Shown here piece after piece: positions 1-10,440 of a DNA stretch of 64,000 nucleotides; position 1 is the first letter of the stretch, and every line of letters starts with the position of its first letter. The notes beneath the pieces are model-generated. The model searched no databases and was not told the DNA's origin. It saw only the letters and a list, made by a program, of their open reading frames with translations. The translations under genes and the position numbers were made by a program. Origin of the DNA: Streptomyces roseus (GTDB taxonomy: Bacteria; Actinomycetota; Actinomycetes; Streptomycetales; Streptomycetaceae); contig NZ_LFML01000159.1 in assembly GCF_001044425.1 (NCBI RefSeq), positions 1 through 64,000 of the forward strand. The letters are read 5' to 3'.

Positions 1-28
1 TCGCGAGGGTCTCCAGGTTTGTCGTCAC
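1..28 (-). CDS. Transposase N-terminus (partial)
   Basis: Nine codons (VTTNLETLA) from a GTG at 26-28, continuing beyond the window's left edge. Recognition rests on recalled similarity to Streptomyces IS982-type transposases and on the inverted repeat immediately upstream. No catalytic residue is visible. Confidence 0.35.
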
Positions 29-51
29 ACACAAACCAACGAGACCCTCGC
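1..51 (-). mobile_element. Edge of an insertion sequence, probably IS982-like
   Basis: The first 51 bases contain a two-tier inverted repeat: an 11-bp arm at 3-13 matches 41-51, and a 7-bp arm at 16-22 matches 31-37. Read on the minus strand, a GTG at 28-26 opens a frame VTTNLETLA that runs off the window. From memory this resembles the N-terminus of Streptomyces IS982-family transposases. The outer arm near 41-51 would then be the element's terminal inverted repeat. Only nine codons are visible, so family assignment is tentative; the hairpin could instead be a terminator for the neighbouring gene. Confidence 0.45.
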
Positions 52-83
52 TTCATGCGCCCAAGGACTTCGGACTTACTCGT

Positions 84-1160
<1,077 letters not shown>

Positions 1161-1468
1161 GGCCGCGGCCCCTTCACATACTGTGATCTTGCGCGCGAAT
1201 CGTGCCGGAACGATAAATCGACTCCGGGCTCGCGGCAACGGGGCACGCGTCCATCGATGCCAACCTGCATCCGTTGTGCCCAGCGGGGAGCCCGGTAATC
1301 CGCCCCTCACGTCCCACCGGATCCCGAACCGGCCCGTCGGCCCGTTCGGGTCACTCCGCGGCCCGCCCGGCCCCACCGCGCGGCCTGCCCCGGAACCGTC
1401 GCCGAGCCCCTCCCGAACCCCCGCGCCGACCCCCCGTAAACCGGTCTGCCGAGCACGCCCCCGCCCCG

Positions 1469-1474
1469 TACACT
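1469..1474 (+). promoter_or_regulatory. Putative -10 of the ileS leader promoter
   Basis: TACACT fits an actinobacterial -10 hexamer and sits just before the T-box leader. No convincing -35 is seen. The transcript would start near 1480, leaving a leader of about 300 nt. Confidence 0.45.
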
Positions 1475-1479
1475 GGGCG

Positions 1480-1778
1480 CAGCGAAAGGCATGGACGGGG
1501 ACGAGTAGCTTCGGACGCAGCCATGAGCGACCCGGGGACGGTGAGAGCCCGGGGGCGAGCGCGATGCGAAGGATCACCCCTGAGCCGCCGGAAGAAAGCC
1601 GCACGGATCCCCGTGGGGCCAGTAGACCCGGCTTCGCACCCCAATGAGGGGGCTACCGGATCCCGTGTCCGGCGGCCAAGGAGGGTGGTACCGCGGGAGC
1701 AGCGCGGCCTCGGCGACGAGGACGGCTCTCGTCCCTCCGGACGGAAGTGACACCCCGCCGGAGGAAGAGTTCAGCCTC
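1480..1778 (+). promoter_or_regulatory. T-box riboswitch, ileS leader
   Basis: The leader carries the T-box consensus GGTGGTACCGCGG around 1684-1696, the sequence that pairs with the uncharged tRNA acceptor end. An ATC triplet at 1573-1575, within GGATCACC, is a good isoleucine specifier. The following GAGCCGCCGGAAGAA matches the conserved linker of actinobacterial ileS T-boxes as I recall it. No U-tract terminator lies between the T-box and the ATG. A GC-rich segment at 1735-1770 can instead pair near the GGAGGAAGAG ribosome-binding site, suggesting translational control as in other actinobacterial ileS leaders. This leader fills most of the gap 1161-1778. Confidence 0.9.
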
Positions 1779-4700
1779 ATGACCACACCGCCGCAGTACC
1801 GCCCGGTACCCGCCCAGGTCGACCTGCCTGCCCTCGAGCACGCGGTCCTCGACTTCTGGCGGGAGAGCAAGACCTTCGCCAAGACCCTGGAGCAGTCCGA
1901 GGGCCGCCCCGAGTGGGTGTTCTACGAGGGCCCGCCCACCGCCAACGGCATGCCCGGCGCGCACCACATCGAGGCCCGCGTCTTCAAGGACGTCTTCCCG
2001 CGCTTCCGCACCATGCGCGGCTACCACGTGGCCCGCAAGGCCGGCTGGGACTGCCACGGCCTGCCCGTCGAGCTCGCCGTCGAGAAGGAGCTCGGCTTCA
2101 ACGGCAAGCAGGACATCGAGGCGTACGGCATCGCCGAGTTCAACGCCAAGTGCCGCGAGTCCGTGACCCGCCACACCGACGCGTTCGCCGAGCTCACCAC
2201 CCGCATGGGCTACTGGGTCGACCTGGACGACGCGTACCGGACCATGGACCCCGAGTACGTCGAGTCCGTGTGGTGGTCGCTGAAGGAGATCTTCAACAAG
2301 GGCCTGCTCACCCAGGACCACCGCGTCGCCCCCTGGTGCCCGCGCTGCGGCACCGGCCTCTCGGACCACGAGCTGGCCCAGGGCTACGAGACGGTCGTCG
2401 ACCCCTCCGTCTACGTCCGCTTCCCGCTGACCTCCGGCCCGCTGGCCGGCGAGGCCGCGCTGCTGGTCTGGACGACGACCCCGTGGACCCTGGTGTCCAA
2501 CACGGCGGTCGCGGCCCACCCCGAGGTCACGTACGTCGTCGCGCGCCGCACCGGCGTCGAGGACTCGGAGAAGCTGGTCGTCGCCCAGCCCCTGCTGGAG
2601 AAGTCCCTGGGCGAGGGCTGGGAGGCCACCGGCCAGTCCTTCACGGGCAAGGAGATGGAGCGCTGGACGTACGAGCGTCCCTTCGACCTCGTCGAGTTCC
2701 CCGCGCCCGCCCACTACGTCGTGAACGCCGAGTACGTCACGACCGAGGACGGCACCGGTCTGGTCCACCAGTCCCCCGCCTTCGGCGCCGACGACCTCGC
2801 GGTCTGCCGCGCGTACGGCCTGCCCGTCGTGAACCCGGTCCGCCCCGACGGCACCTTCGAGGAGGACGTCCCGCTGGTCGGCGGCGTCTTCTTCAAGAAG
2901 GCCGACGAGAAGCTGACCGCCGACCTCGACGCGCGCGGCCTGCTCTTCAAGCACATCGCCTACGAGCACAGCTACCCGCACTGCTGGCGCTGCCACACGG
3001 CCCTGCTCTACTACGCGCAGCCGTCCTGGTACATCCGCACCACCGCCGTCAAGGACGCGATGCTGCGGGAGAACGAGAAGACGAACTGGTTCCCCGACTC
3101 GGTCAAGCAGGGCCGCTTCGGCGACTGGCTGAACAACAACATCGACTGGGCGCTCTCGCGCAACCGCTACTGGGGCACCCCGCTGCCGATCTGGCGCTGC
3201 GAGGAGGACCACCTCACCTGCATCGGTTCCCGCGCGGAGCTGAGCGAGCTGACGGGCACGGACCTCTCCGCCCTGGACCCGCACCGCCCCTACATCGACG
3301 ACGTCACCTTCACCTGCACCCACGAGGGCTGCTCGCTGGAGGCCGTGCGCGTCCCCGAAGTCATCGACGCCTGGTACGACTCGGGCTCGATGCCGTTCGC
3401 GCAGTGGGGCTACCCGTACAAGAACAAGGAGGTCTTCGAGAAGCGCTACCCGGCGCAGTTCATCTCGGAGGCCATCGACCAGACCCGCGGCTGGTTCTAC
3501 ACGCTGATGGCGGTCGGCACGCTCGTCTTCGACAAGTCCTCCTACGAGAACGTGGTCTGCCTGGGCCACATCCTCGCCGAGGACGGCCGCAAGATGTCCA
3601 AGCACCTGGGCAACATCCTCCAGCCCATCCCGCTCATGGACCAGCACGGCGCGGACGCGGTGCGCTGGTTCATGGCGGCCGGCGGCTCCCCGTGGGCGGC
3701 GCGGCGCGTGGGTCACGGCACGATCCAGGAGGTCGTCCGCAAGACCCTCCTCACGTACTGGAACACGGTCGCCTTCCAGGCGCTGTACGCCCGTACGTCG
3801 AACTGGGCCCCGTCCGCGGCCGACCCGGCGCCGGCGGACCGCACGGTCCTGGACCGCTGGCTGCTGTCCGAGCTGAACTCACTCGTCGTCGAGGTCACCG
3901 AGGCGATGGAGTCGTACGACACCCAGCGCGCCGGCAAGCTGCTGTCCTCCTTCGTGGACGACCTGTCCAACTGGTACGTGCGCCGCTCGCGCCGCCGGTT
4001 CTGGCAGGGCGACGCGGCGGCGCTGCGCACCCTGCACGACGTGGTGGAGACGGTCACCCGCCTGCTCGCCCCCCTCACCCCGTTCATCACGGAGCGGGTC
4101 TGGCAGGACATGGTGGTCCCGGTCACCCCTGAGGCGCCCGAGTCGGTGCACCTGTCCTCTTGGCCGCAGGCGGACACGGCGGCGATCGACCCGACGCTCT
4201 CGCAGCAGATGCTGCTGGTCCGCCGTCTGGTGGAGCTGGGCCGCGCGACGCGTGCCGAGTCGGGCGTCAAGACCCGCCAGCCGCTCTCCCGGGCCCTGGT
4301 CGGCGCGACCGGCTTCGACGCCCTGTCGGCGGAGCTCCAGGCCCAGATCACGGAGGAGCTGAACGTCTCCTCCCTCGCCTCCCTGTCGGAGGTCGGCGGT
4401 TCGCTGGTCGACACGACGGCGAAGGCGAACTTCCGGGCGCTGGGCAAGCGCTTCGGCAAGGGCGTGCAGGACGTGGCGAAGGCGGTGGCCGCGGCCGACG
4501 CGGCGGCGCTGTCGCTGGCGCTGCGGTCCGGCTCCGCGGTGATCTCGCTGAACGGCGAGGAGATCTCCCTCTCCCCCGAGGAGGTCATCATCACCGAGAC
4601 GCCGCGCGAGGGCTGGTCGGTGGCGTCCGACTCCGGCGCGACGGTGGCCCTGGACCTGGAGATCACCCCGGAGCTGCGGCTGGCGGGTCTGGCCCGTGAC

Positions 4701-4937
4701 GCGATCCGCCTGATCCAGGAGGCCCGCAAGAACTCCGGCCTGGACGTGGCGGACCGCATCGCGCTGCGCTGGTCCTCCTCGGACCCGGAGGTCGTGACGG
4801 CCCTGACGGACCACGCCTCGCTGATCGCGGACGAGGTCCTGTCGACGGACTACGCCGCGGGCGAGGCCGACACCACGTACGGCGACCCGTTCACGGACGA
4901 GTCCCTCGGCCTGACCTTCCGCCTGCGCAAGGCGTAA
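1779..4937 (+). CDS. ileS: Isoleucyl-tRNA synthetase
   Basis: Cytoplasmic class I aminoacyl-tRNA synthetase that charges tRNA-Ile. The 1052-aa product has the HIGH-like motif GMPGAHHIE near residues 60-68, an editing (CP1) domain with WTTTPWTL and GTGLVH motifs, the KMSKHLGN signature in the catalytic core, and a C-terminal anticodon-binding domain. Length matches the long actinobacterial/eukaryotic-type IleRS, which lacks the C-terminal zinc finger of E. coli and is often the mupirocin-insensitive class. The ATG at 1779 follows GGAGGAAGAG at 1760-1769 with suitable spacing. The gene is preceded by a T-box and followed by a strong hairpin, so it is probably monocistronic. Confidence 0.97.
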   Translation: MTTPPQYRPVPAQVDLPALEHAVLDFWRESKTFAKTLEQSEGRPEWVFYEGPPTANGMPGAHHIEARVFKDVFPRFRTMRGYHVARKAGWDCHGLPVELAVEKELGFNGKQDIEAYGIAEFNAKCRESVTRHTDAFAELTTRMGYWVDLDDAYRTMDPEYVESVWWSLKEIFNKGLLTQDHRVAPWCPRCGTGLSDHELAQGYETVVDPSVYVRFPLTSGPLAGEAALLVWTTTPWTLVSNTAVAAHPEVTYVVARRTGVEDSEKLVVAQPLLEKSLGEGWEATGQSFTGKEMERWTYERPFDLVEFPAPAHYVVNAEYVTTEDGTGLVHQSPAFGADDLAVCRAYGLPVVNPVRPDGTFEEDVPLVGGVFFKKADEKLTADLDARGLLFKHIAYEHSYPHCWRCHTALLYYAQPSWYIRTTAVKDAMLRENEKTNWFPDSVKQGRFGDWLNNNIDWALSRNRYWGTPLPIWRCEEDHLTCIGSRAELSELTGTDLSALDPHRPYIDDVTFTCTHEGCSLEAVRVPEVIDAWYDSGSMPFAQWGYPYKNKEVFEKRYPAQFISEAIDQTRGWFYTLMAVGTLVFDKSSYENVVCLGHILAEDGRKMSKHLGNILQPIPLMDQHGADAVRWFMAAGGSPWAARRVGHGTIQEVVRKTLLTYWNTVAFQALYARTSNWAPSAADPAPADRTVLDRWLLSELNSLVVEVTEAMESYDTQRAGKLLSSFVDDLSNWYVRRSRRRFWQGDAAALRTLHDVVETVTRLLAPLTPFITERVWQDMVVPVTPEAPESVHLSSWPQADTAAIDPTLSQQMLLVRRLVELGRATRAESGVKTRQPLSRALVGATGFDALSAELQAQITEELNVSSLASLSEVGGSLVDTTAKANFRALGKRFGKGVQDVAKAVAAADAAALSLALRSGSAVISLNGEEISLSPEEVIITETPREGWSVASDSGATVALDLEITPELRLAGLARDAIRLIQEARKNSGLDVADRIALRWSSSDPEVVTALTDHASLIADEVLSTDYAAGEADTTYGDPFTDESLGLTFRLRKA

Positions 4938-4950
4938 CCGCCGGGAAGAC

Positions 4951-4985
4951 CGAACGGCGCCCCCCGCCGCGGGGGGCGCCGTTCG
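4951..4985 (+). terminator. Terminator hairpin after ileS
   Basis: Perfect 15-bp inverted repeat (4951-4965 with 4971-4985) around a 5-nt loop, 13 bp after the ileS stop. There is no T-tract, as is common in Streptomyces. Confidence 0.85.
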
Positions 4986-5003
4986 TCGCTTCGTGCACGC
5001 GGC

Positions 5004-5076
5004 GGGCCGAGCCGGATTCGAACCGGCGTCCTCCCTCCTGCGGAGAATGGCGCGACGACCTCTGCGCCACCGGCCC
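5004..5076 (-). tRNA. tRNA-like gene, anticodon uncertain
   Basis: On the minus strand a 73-nt cloverleaf can be drawn. It has a 7-bp acceptor stem (GGGCCGG with TCGGCCC, one G-U), a GCGC/GCGC D stem whose loop contains GG, and a textbook T arm (GCCGG, TTCGAAT, CCGGC). The anticodon arm is the problem. Several registers pair, giving CAG, AGG or GCA as anticodon, and none has U at position 33. CCA is not encoded. It could be an unusual or decayed tRNA, or a tRNA-like regulatory element. It lies between the ileS terminator and the end of divIVA. Confidence 0.5.
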
Positions 5077-5178
5077 ACCGCGCGGGCCACTGCAACGAAA
5101 ACGGGCCGGGCCCGGTGCCCCCGTGGGGGAACCGGGCCCGGCCCGTGACTGCCGACGGCGCCGCAGAGGGCGTACCGC

Positions 5179-6438
5179 CTAGTTGTCGTCCTCGTCGATC
5201 AGGAAGCCGCGCATCGGCGACGGCGCCTGCATCGGCTGCGGGGCGGCGGGCCGCACCGGAGCCATCGGCTGCGTCATCGCGGGGGACATCTGCTGCTGGC
5301 CACCGTAGGAGGGGCCGCCCATCGGGGACGGGCCACCCATCGGCGAGGGACCGCCCATGGACGAGGGACCGCCCATCGACGGGTTGCTCATCGCGTGGCC
5401 CATCGCTCCGGCCGGAGCCATGGAGGGCGTCGGCGACGGCGGGAGCGCCGGGCCGGCCGGGTTGCGCGGCGGGGCCAGCGAGTCGTCCGCCTGGGTCTCC
5501 AGCTGGCGCAGCTGCGACTCCAGGTAGGACTTCAGACGCGTGCGGTACTCGCGCTCGAAGCCCCGCAGGTCCTCGACCTTGCGCTCCAGCGTGGCGCGGG
5601 CGGACTCCAGGGAGCCCATCGCGACGCGGTGCTTCTCCTGCGCGTCCCGCTCCAGCGCGTCGGCCTTGGCGCGGGCGTCCCGCTCCAGGCCCTCGGCGCG
5701 GCTGCGCGCCTCGCCGACGATCTTGTTGGCCTCGGAGCGGGCCTCCGCGATCGCCTGGTCGGCGGTCTGCTGCGCCAGCGACAGGACGCGGGCGGCGCTG
5801 TCGCCACCGGGGCCCTGCTGCGGGAGCTGCGGCTGCTGCATCTGCTGCATCTGCTGACCCATGGGCTGCATCTGCTGACCCATCGGCTGCATCTGCTGAC
5901 CCATGGGCTGCATCTGCTGGCCGAGCGGGTTCTGGCCACCCATGGACTGCTGGCCCATGCCCTGCTGACCCATGCCCTGCTGCTGGCCCATGCCCTGCTG
6001 GCCCATCTGCTGCTGGCCGCCCATGGTGTGCATGGGGCCACCCATCGGACCCGGGCCGCCCGGACCCTGCGGTCCGTGTCCGCCGGGGCCGGCCGGGAGC
6101 TGCGGCTGGCCGCCGGGCAGCTGGGGCGGACCCATCTGCGGCGGGCCCTGCTGAGCCGGCGGGCCGGATATGGCGGCGGGCACGGGGGCGCCGGGGCCTC
6201 CGGGGCCGCGCTGGTCCTGGGGTTCGGGCTTGCGCATGCCCTGCTGCTGCTGGTTCTGCGCGGCGGCACGCGTGGCGGCGGCCAGCTTGGCGCGCAGGTC
6301 CTCGTTCTCGCGCAGCAGGCGCGTCAGTTCGGACTCGACCTCGTCGAGGAAGGCATCGACCTCGTCCTCGTCATAGCCTTCTCGGAGGCGGACGGTCGTG
6401 AACTGCTTGTTCCGCACGTCCTCGGGAGTCAGCGGCAT
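5179..6438 (-). CDS. divIVA: DivIVA polar growth and division protein
   Basis: Coiled-coil protein that marks hyphal tips and directs apical cell wall growth in Streptomyces. The 419-aa product starts MPLTPEDVRNKQF, the conserved DivIVA N-terminal membrane-binding region (about residues 1-60). A long Gln/Met/Gly/Pro-rich linker (about 60-212) follows, then a coiled coil (about 212-320) and a Pro/Met-rich tail ending in acidic residues. The linker contains QQMQPMG repeats encoded by near-identical 21-bp units around 5840-5920, so its length may vary between strains. The ATG at 6438 is preceded by GAAGAAG. It is the most distal gene of the dcw block, possibly with its own promoter in 6439-6520. 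Confidence 0.96.
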   Translation of the reverse strand: MPLTPEDVRNKQFTTVRLREGYDEDEVDAFLDEVESELTRLLRENEDLRAKLAAATRAAAQNQQQQGMRKPEPQDQRGPGGPGAPVPAAISGPPAQQGPPQMGPPQLPGGQPQLPAGPGGHGPQGPGGPGPMGGPMHTMGGQQQMGQQGMGQQQGMGQQGMGQQSMGGQNPLGQQMQPMGQQMQPMGQQMQPMGQQMQQMQQPQLPQQGPGGDSAARVLSLAQQTADQAIAEARSEANKIVGEARSRAEGLERDARAKADALERDAQEKHRVAMGSLESARATLERKVEDLRGFEREYRTRLKSYLESQLRQLETQADDSLAPPRNPAGPALPPSPTPSMAPAGAMGHAMSNPSMGGPSSMGGPSPMGGPSPMGGPSYGGQQQMSPAMTQPMAPVRPAAPQPMQAPSPMRGFLIDEDDN

Positions 6439-6520
6439 GTCTTCTTCACCTCTACGTAGTCGTCGGCAGTCGGCAGGACCGTATCGGGACTGTCCCCGCG
6501 CTCACGGGGAAGCTCATCGT

Positions 6521-6817
6521 TCACACGCTTCTCGCAGCGGTGCTCACGAAACTGATGAGGATGTAAACGATGATCATCAGAACGAAGAAGGACAGGTCGA
6601 GTGCCACGCCCCCGAGACGCAACGGCGGAATGAAACGCCGGAGAAGCTTGAGCGGTGGATCGGTGACAGTGTAGGTGGCCTCAAGAACGACCACCATCGC
6701 CTTGCCCGGAGACCATGACCGTGCGAACTGGAAGACGTAGTCCATCACCAGTCGGAAGATCAGCACGATAAGGAAGCACATCAGCGCGATGTAGACCACC
6801 TGCAGTGCGACGCCCAT
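6521..6817 (-). CDS. YggT family membrane protein
   Basis: Small 98-aa integral membrane protein with two hydrophobic segments (about residues 5-28 and 74-94) flanking a conserved loop with the TDPPLKLLRRFIPP motif typical of YggT/YlmG proteins. Bacterial and chloroplast YlmG members are linked to division and nucleoid organisation, but the mechanism is not settled. Its position between sepF and divIVA is the usual one in actinobacteria. Confidence 0.92.
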   Translation of the reverse strand: MGVALQVVYIALMCFLIVLIFRLVMDYVFQFARSWSPGKAMVVVLEATYTVTDPPLKLLRRFIPPLRLGGVALDLSFFVLMIIVYILISFVSTAARSV

Positions 6818-6877
6818 CCCGCGCTTCCCTCTCCCCTGCTCCCACTCGGTCCCCGGCCCCGTGTCTGACGGATCGGT

Positions 6878-7486
6878 CTAGCTTTGGTTGAAGAACCCGC
6901 CCTCCGCGATGCGGGCCTTGTCCTCCGCCGTGACATCGACGTTAGCAGGCGACAGCAGGAACACCTTCTGTGTCACGCGTTCAATGCTGCCGTGCAGGCC
7001 GAAGACGAGGCCGGCGGCGAAGTCGACAAGTCGCTTCGCATCCGTGTCGTCCATCTCCGTGAGGTTCATGATCACCGGAGTGCCCTCACGGAAGTGTTCC
7101 CCGATGGTACGGGCCTCGTTGTAGGTCCGGGGGTGCAGCGTCGTGATGCGGTACGGCTCCCGCTCGGAGACGACCTTGGGCATGATCACGGGGGCGTTCT
7201 TCTCCAGGTTCGAGCGTTCAGGTGTGATGGATGCCACGGGGGCAATTCGCGCAGGACGTCCGTTTTCAACCGGCAATGGGATGGGTTCCCGTTGCGCGGG
7301 AGGCTGGGCGACTCGTACCGGTTCGTCCGTTACGGGCGGTTGGTGCACGGCCTGCTGGCGCCGGCGGTCCCGCTCCGGTTCCGGCTCGGGCTCGAACTCG
7401 TCGTCGGGGTCGTACCCCGGGTTGTCGTACCGGTCGTCCTCCACGAGGCCGAGGTAGACCGCCATCTTGCGCATCGCGCCGGCCAT
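6878..7486 (-). CDS. sepF: SepF cell division protein
   Basis: FtsZ-associated membrane anchor that, with FtsZ, organises the division ring in bacteria lacking FtsA; no ftsA is present in this cluster. The 202-aa product has an N-terminal [14 protein letters not shown] amphipathic segment, an acidic and proline-rich linker (about 15-100) and a C-terminal SepF domain (about 110-202) with [12 protein letters not shown] and [16 protein letters not shown] lies 8 nt before the ATG at 7486, supporting this start over the internal ATGs at residues 5 and 8. The 149-bp gap to yggS may hold a promoter. Confidence 0.95.
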   Translation of the reverse strand: MAGAMRKMAVYLGLVEDDRYDNPGYDPDDEFEPEPEPERDRRRQQAVHQPPVTDEPVRVAQPPAQREPIPLPVENGRPARIAPVASITPERSNLEKNAPVIMPKVVSEREPYRITTLHPRTYNEARTIGEHFREGTPVIMNLTEMDDTDAKRLVDFAAGLVFGLHGSIERVTQKVFLLSPANVDVTAEDKARIAEGGFFNQS

Positions 7487-7635
7487 TCTCTGAATCCTCC
7501 GCTCTGTGGTGGATCGCCCTGTCGCAGGTGTCGCTGTGTCACCAAAGTCACCAACTGCCCGCGATCCACGTGGTCTGTCCGCCCGTCAGCGGGAATGACC
7601 ATATTTTCTGCTGTGGTCCGACTTTCTTCGCGACG

Positions 7636-8355
7636 TTACCCGAGCCGGGGTCTCGCGCCGAGTACCGCAGTGCCGACGCGTACATGTGTCGCCCCGGCCG
7701 CAACGGCCTGTTCCAGGTCTGCGCTCATCCCGGCCGACACCATCGTGGCAGTCGGATGGTCCGCGCGCAGGCGGGATGACAATTCCACCAGCCGCTCGAA
7801 AGCGGCCTGTTCGCGTCCCGCGTAGGGCCCGGCCAGCGGGGCGACGGTCATCAGGCCGTCGATCCGCAGTCCGGGCGCCCCGGCCACGAGGTCCGCGAGT
7901 TCGGCGAGCTGCTCGGGAGCCGCGCCCCCGCGGGTGCCGCGCTCCCCCGATTCGGCGTCGAGGGCGATCTGCACGAGGCAGCCGAGTTCGCGCCCGGCCC
8001 CCTCGGCGGCCGCCGAGAGCGCCGTGACGAGCTTGGGCCGGTCGACGGACTGCACGACATGCGCGTATCCCGCCACGGAACGGACTTTGTTCGTCTGCAA
8101 CTGGCCCACGAAGTGCCAGGTGAGCGGCAGATCCGCGCAGGCCGCGGCCTTGGGCGCGGCGTCCTGGTCGCGATTCTCCGCCACATGACGGACCCCCAGG
8201 TCCGCCAGCAGTCGTACGTCGCTCGCGGGGTAGGTCTTGGTGACGACGATGAGCGTCACCTCGTCGCGCGCGCGTCCCGCGGCCGCGCAGGCGGACGAGA
8301 TGCGTTCCTCCACCCGCGCGAGGTTCCGCGCGAGTTCCGTCTTACGGTCCGTCAT
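7636..8355 (-). CDS. yggS: YggS family PLP homeostasis protein
   Basis: Pyridoxal-phosphate-binding protein of the alanine-racemase N-terminal fold, without racemase activity in studied homologues; it helps maintain B6 and amino-acid pools. The 239-aa product contains VTLIVVTKTYPASDV, with the PLP-binding lysine in the VTK segment, WHFVGQLQTNKVR, and GLMTVAP near the phosphate-binding side. The ATG at 8355 is favoured because GGGGGAAAAGAAG lies directly upstream; it overlaps the end of pgeF by 14 bp. It is translationally coupled in the ftsZ-pgeF-yggS group. Confidence 0.93.
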   Translation of the reverse strand: MTDRKTELARNLARVEERISSACAAAGRARDEVTLIVVTKTYPASDVRLLADLGVRHVAENRDQDAAPKAAACADLPLTWHFVGQLQTNKVRSVAGYAHVVQSVDRPKLVTALSAAAEGAGRELGCLVQIALDAESGERGTRGGAAPEQLAELADLVAGAPGLRIDGLMTVAPLAGPYAGREQAAFERLVELSSRLRADHPTATMVSAGMSADLEQAVAAGATHVRVGTAVLGARPRLG

Positions 8356-9130
8356 TCTTCTTTTCCCCCGGGAGTCCGGGGGTCGCCCCCCGGTCAAGCT
8401 CCGTCAACCAGACATATCCGGCAAGCCGCCCGGTCACCCGGTCGCGGCGGTACGAGTAGTGGTCCCGCGACTCCAGTGTGCAGACCGGCGAACGGTGCCG
8501 GTTCACCACCCCCGCCTCCGCGAGCTGTGCGTGCACCCCGGCGACCACGTCGACGGACGGGGTCCCCCAACTCGTCTCGCCGTAGGCGGCCGGCACCGCT
8601 TCGGCGACCGCCGCCCGCATCTCGGCCGGCACCTCGTAGCAGCGCCCGCAGATCGCGGGGCCGGTACGGGCGATGATCCGGCCGGGTTCGGCGCCGAGGG
8701 CGACCATCGCCTCCACGGCGGCGGGTACCACCGCCGCGACCAGTCCGGGCCGCCCCGCGTGGGCCGCGCCCGCGATCCCAGCGACCGGGTCGGCCAGCAG
8801 GACCGGGGTGCAGTCCGCGGTGAGCACCGCGAGGGCGAGCCCCCGGCGGGCGGTCACCACCGCGTCCACCGCCGGGACGTCGGCTGCGGCGCCCCAGGGT
8901 CCGGGGACCACCGCAACGTCACGGCCGTGGACCTGGTTCATCCAGACCACCTGGTCCGGCTCGATGCCCAGGGCTCCGGCGGCGGCCGCCCGGTTCGCGA
9001 GAACGGCGGTGGGGTCGTCTCCGACCGCGCCGCCGAGATTGAGCTCCTCGTACGGAACGGCGCTCACCCCGCCCCACCGGTCGGTGAAGGCGAAGTGGGC
9101 GCCGCTCTCGTCGTACTGGTCCAGCGTCAC
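8342..9130 (-). CDS. pgeF: Peptidoglycan editing factor, laccase-domain (YfiH)
   Basis: YfiH/DUF152 family protein. PgeF in E. coli removes wrongly incorporated residues from peptidoglycan precursors; other members were described as multicopper oxidoreductases or purine nucleosidases. The 262-aa product shows the conserved metal ligands: His in NQVHGRD, Cys in TADCTPVLL and His in [10 protein letters not shown]. Its GTG start overlaps the ftsZ stop as GTGA (9127-9130), indicating translational coupling to division. Function in Streptomyces is inferred from family and context. Confidence 0.92.
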   Translation of the reverse strand: MTLDQYDESGAHFAFTDRWGGVSAVPYEELNLGGAVGDDPTAVLANRAAAAGALGIEPDQVVWMNQVHGRDVAVVPGPWGAAADVPAVDAVVTARRGLALAVLTADCTPVLLADPVAGIAGAAHAGRPGLVAAVVPAAVEAMVALGAEPGRIIARTGPAICGRCYEVPAEMRAAVAEAVPAAYGETSWGTPSVDVVAGVHAQLAEAGVVNRHRSPVCTLESRDHYSYRRDRVTGRLAGYVWLTELDRGATPGLPGEKKNDGP

Positions 9131-10332
9131 TTCAAGAAGTCCGGGACATCCAGCTCCTCGGCCGGGCTGTCCTGGTACGGCCGGGCCGTCGGGACCTGCG
9201 GCGCGGGGGCCGCGGCCTCGGCCGGGGCCGCCTCGACCGGGGCCGGGGGCTCTTCGCGCGGGGTGACCGTACCCAGTGCGCCGAAGGCCGGGCGGGCCGG
9301 CTCGGCCGCGCGGACCGGCGCCGGGGCGGGCTCCTCGCGCTTGGTGGACGCGGCGCCGATGACGTTGTCCCGGCGGGCCGGGGGCTGTCCGCCGTCGAAG
9401 CCGGCGGCGATGACGGTGACCCGTACCTCGTCGCCGAGCGCGTCGTCGATGACGGCGCCGAAGATGATGTTCGCCTCGGGGTGGGCGGCCTCACTGACCA
9501 GCTGCGCGGCCTCGTTGATCTCGAAGAGGCCGAGGTCCGAGCCGCCGGAGATGGAGAGCAGCACACCGCGGGCGCCGTCGATGGACGCCTCCAGCAGCGG
9601 CGAGGAGATCGCCATCTCGGCGGCGGCCACCGCGCGGTCGTCGCCGCGGGCCGAGCCGATGCCCATGAGGGCCGATCCCGCCTCGGACATGACGGACTTG
9701 ACGTCCGCGAAGTCGAGGTTGATCAGACCCGGGGTGGTGATGAGGTCGGTGATGCCCTGGACACCCGAGAGCAGGACCTGGTCGGCCGACTTGAAGGCGT
9801 CCAGGACCGAGACCTGGCGGTCCGAGATGGACAGCAGCCGGTCGTTGGGGATGACGATGAGGGTGTCGACCTCTTCGCGGAGCTCGGCGATGCCGTCCTC
9901 CGCCTGGTTCGCGCGGCGCCGGCCCTCGAAGGTGAACGGCCGGGTGACCACACCGATCGTCAGGGCGCCGAGCGAGCGCGCGATGTTGGCGACGACGGGT
10001 GCGCCGCCGGTGCCGGTGCCGCCGCCCTCGCCGGCGGTGACGAAGACCATGTCGGCCCCCTTGAGGACCTCCTCGATCTCCTCGCGGTGGTCCTCTGCCG
10101 CCTTGCGACCGACTGCCGGGTTGGCGCCGGCGCCGAGGCCCCGGGTGAGTTCCCGGCCGACGTCGAGCTTGACGTCGGCGTCGCTCATCAACAGCGCCTG
10201 CGCGTCCGTGTTGATGGCGATGAACTCGACGCCCTTGAGACCGACCTCGATCATTCGGTTGATGGCATTGACACCACCGCCGCCGACACCGATGACCTTG
10301 ATGACTGCGAGGTAGTTCTGCGGTGCTGCCAC
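9127..10332 (-). CDS. ftsZ: Cell division GTPase FtsZ
   Basis: Tubulin-like GTPase that assembles the Z-ring; in Streptomyces it is needed for cross-walls and sporulation septa. The 401-aa product has [13 protein letters not shown] near the start, the tubulin signature [13 protein letters not shown] near residues 103-115, and a variable Pro/Ala-rich linker from about 320. The last residues, DVPDFLK, form the conserved C-terminal peptide that binds SepF and other partners. The GTG start at 10332 is preceded by GAGAGG. Upstream lies a 280-bp regulatory region (10333-10612). Confidence 0.98.
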   Translation of the reverse strand: MAAPQNYLAVIKVIGVGGGGVNAINRMIEVGLKGVEFIAINTDAQALLMSDADVKLDVGRELTRGLGAGANPAVGRKAAEDHREEIEEVLKGADMVFVTAGEGGGTGTGGAPVVANIARSLGALTIGVVTRPFTFEGRRRANQAEDGIAELREEVDTLIVIPNDRLLSISDRQVSVLDAFKSADQVLLSGVQGITDLITTPGLINLDFADVKSVMSEAGSALMGIGSARGDDRAVAAAEMAISSPLLEASIDGARGVLLSISGGSDLGLFEINEAAQLVSEAAHPEANIIFGAVIDDALGDEVRVTVIAAGFDGGQPPARRDNVIGAASTKREEPAPAPVRAAEPARPAFGALGTVTPREEPPAPVEAAPAEAAAPAPQVPTARPYQDSPAEELDVPDFLK

Positions 10333-10440
10333 GTCGAAGGCCTCTCGCCTCGAGTTACGTGTCGCCGCCTCGCGGGCCTGCGGTGCGACGACTGATGCCG
10401 AAATGTGGGACGGTCCGAACGCGCCGACCCGAACCCTAAC

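Noticed and set aside
3-51. Terminator for the DksA-like gene
   Set aside because: The hairpin coincides with an apparent transposase start and better fits an insertion-sequence end, though a dual role is possible.
1653-3716. 687-codon minus-strand open frame opposite ileS
   Set aside because: Antisense shadow caused by high GC; composition is Val/Gly/Arg-rich with no recognisable domain.
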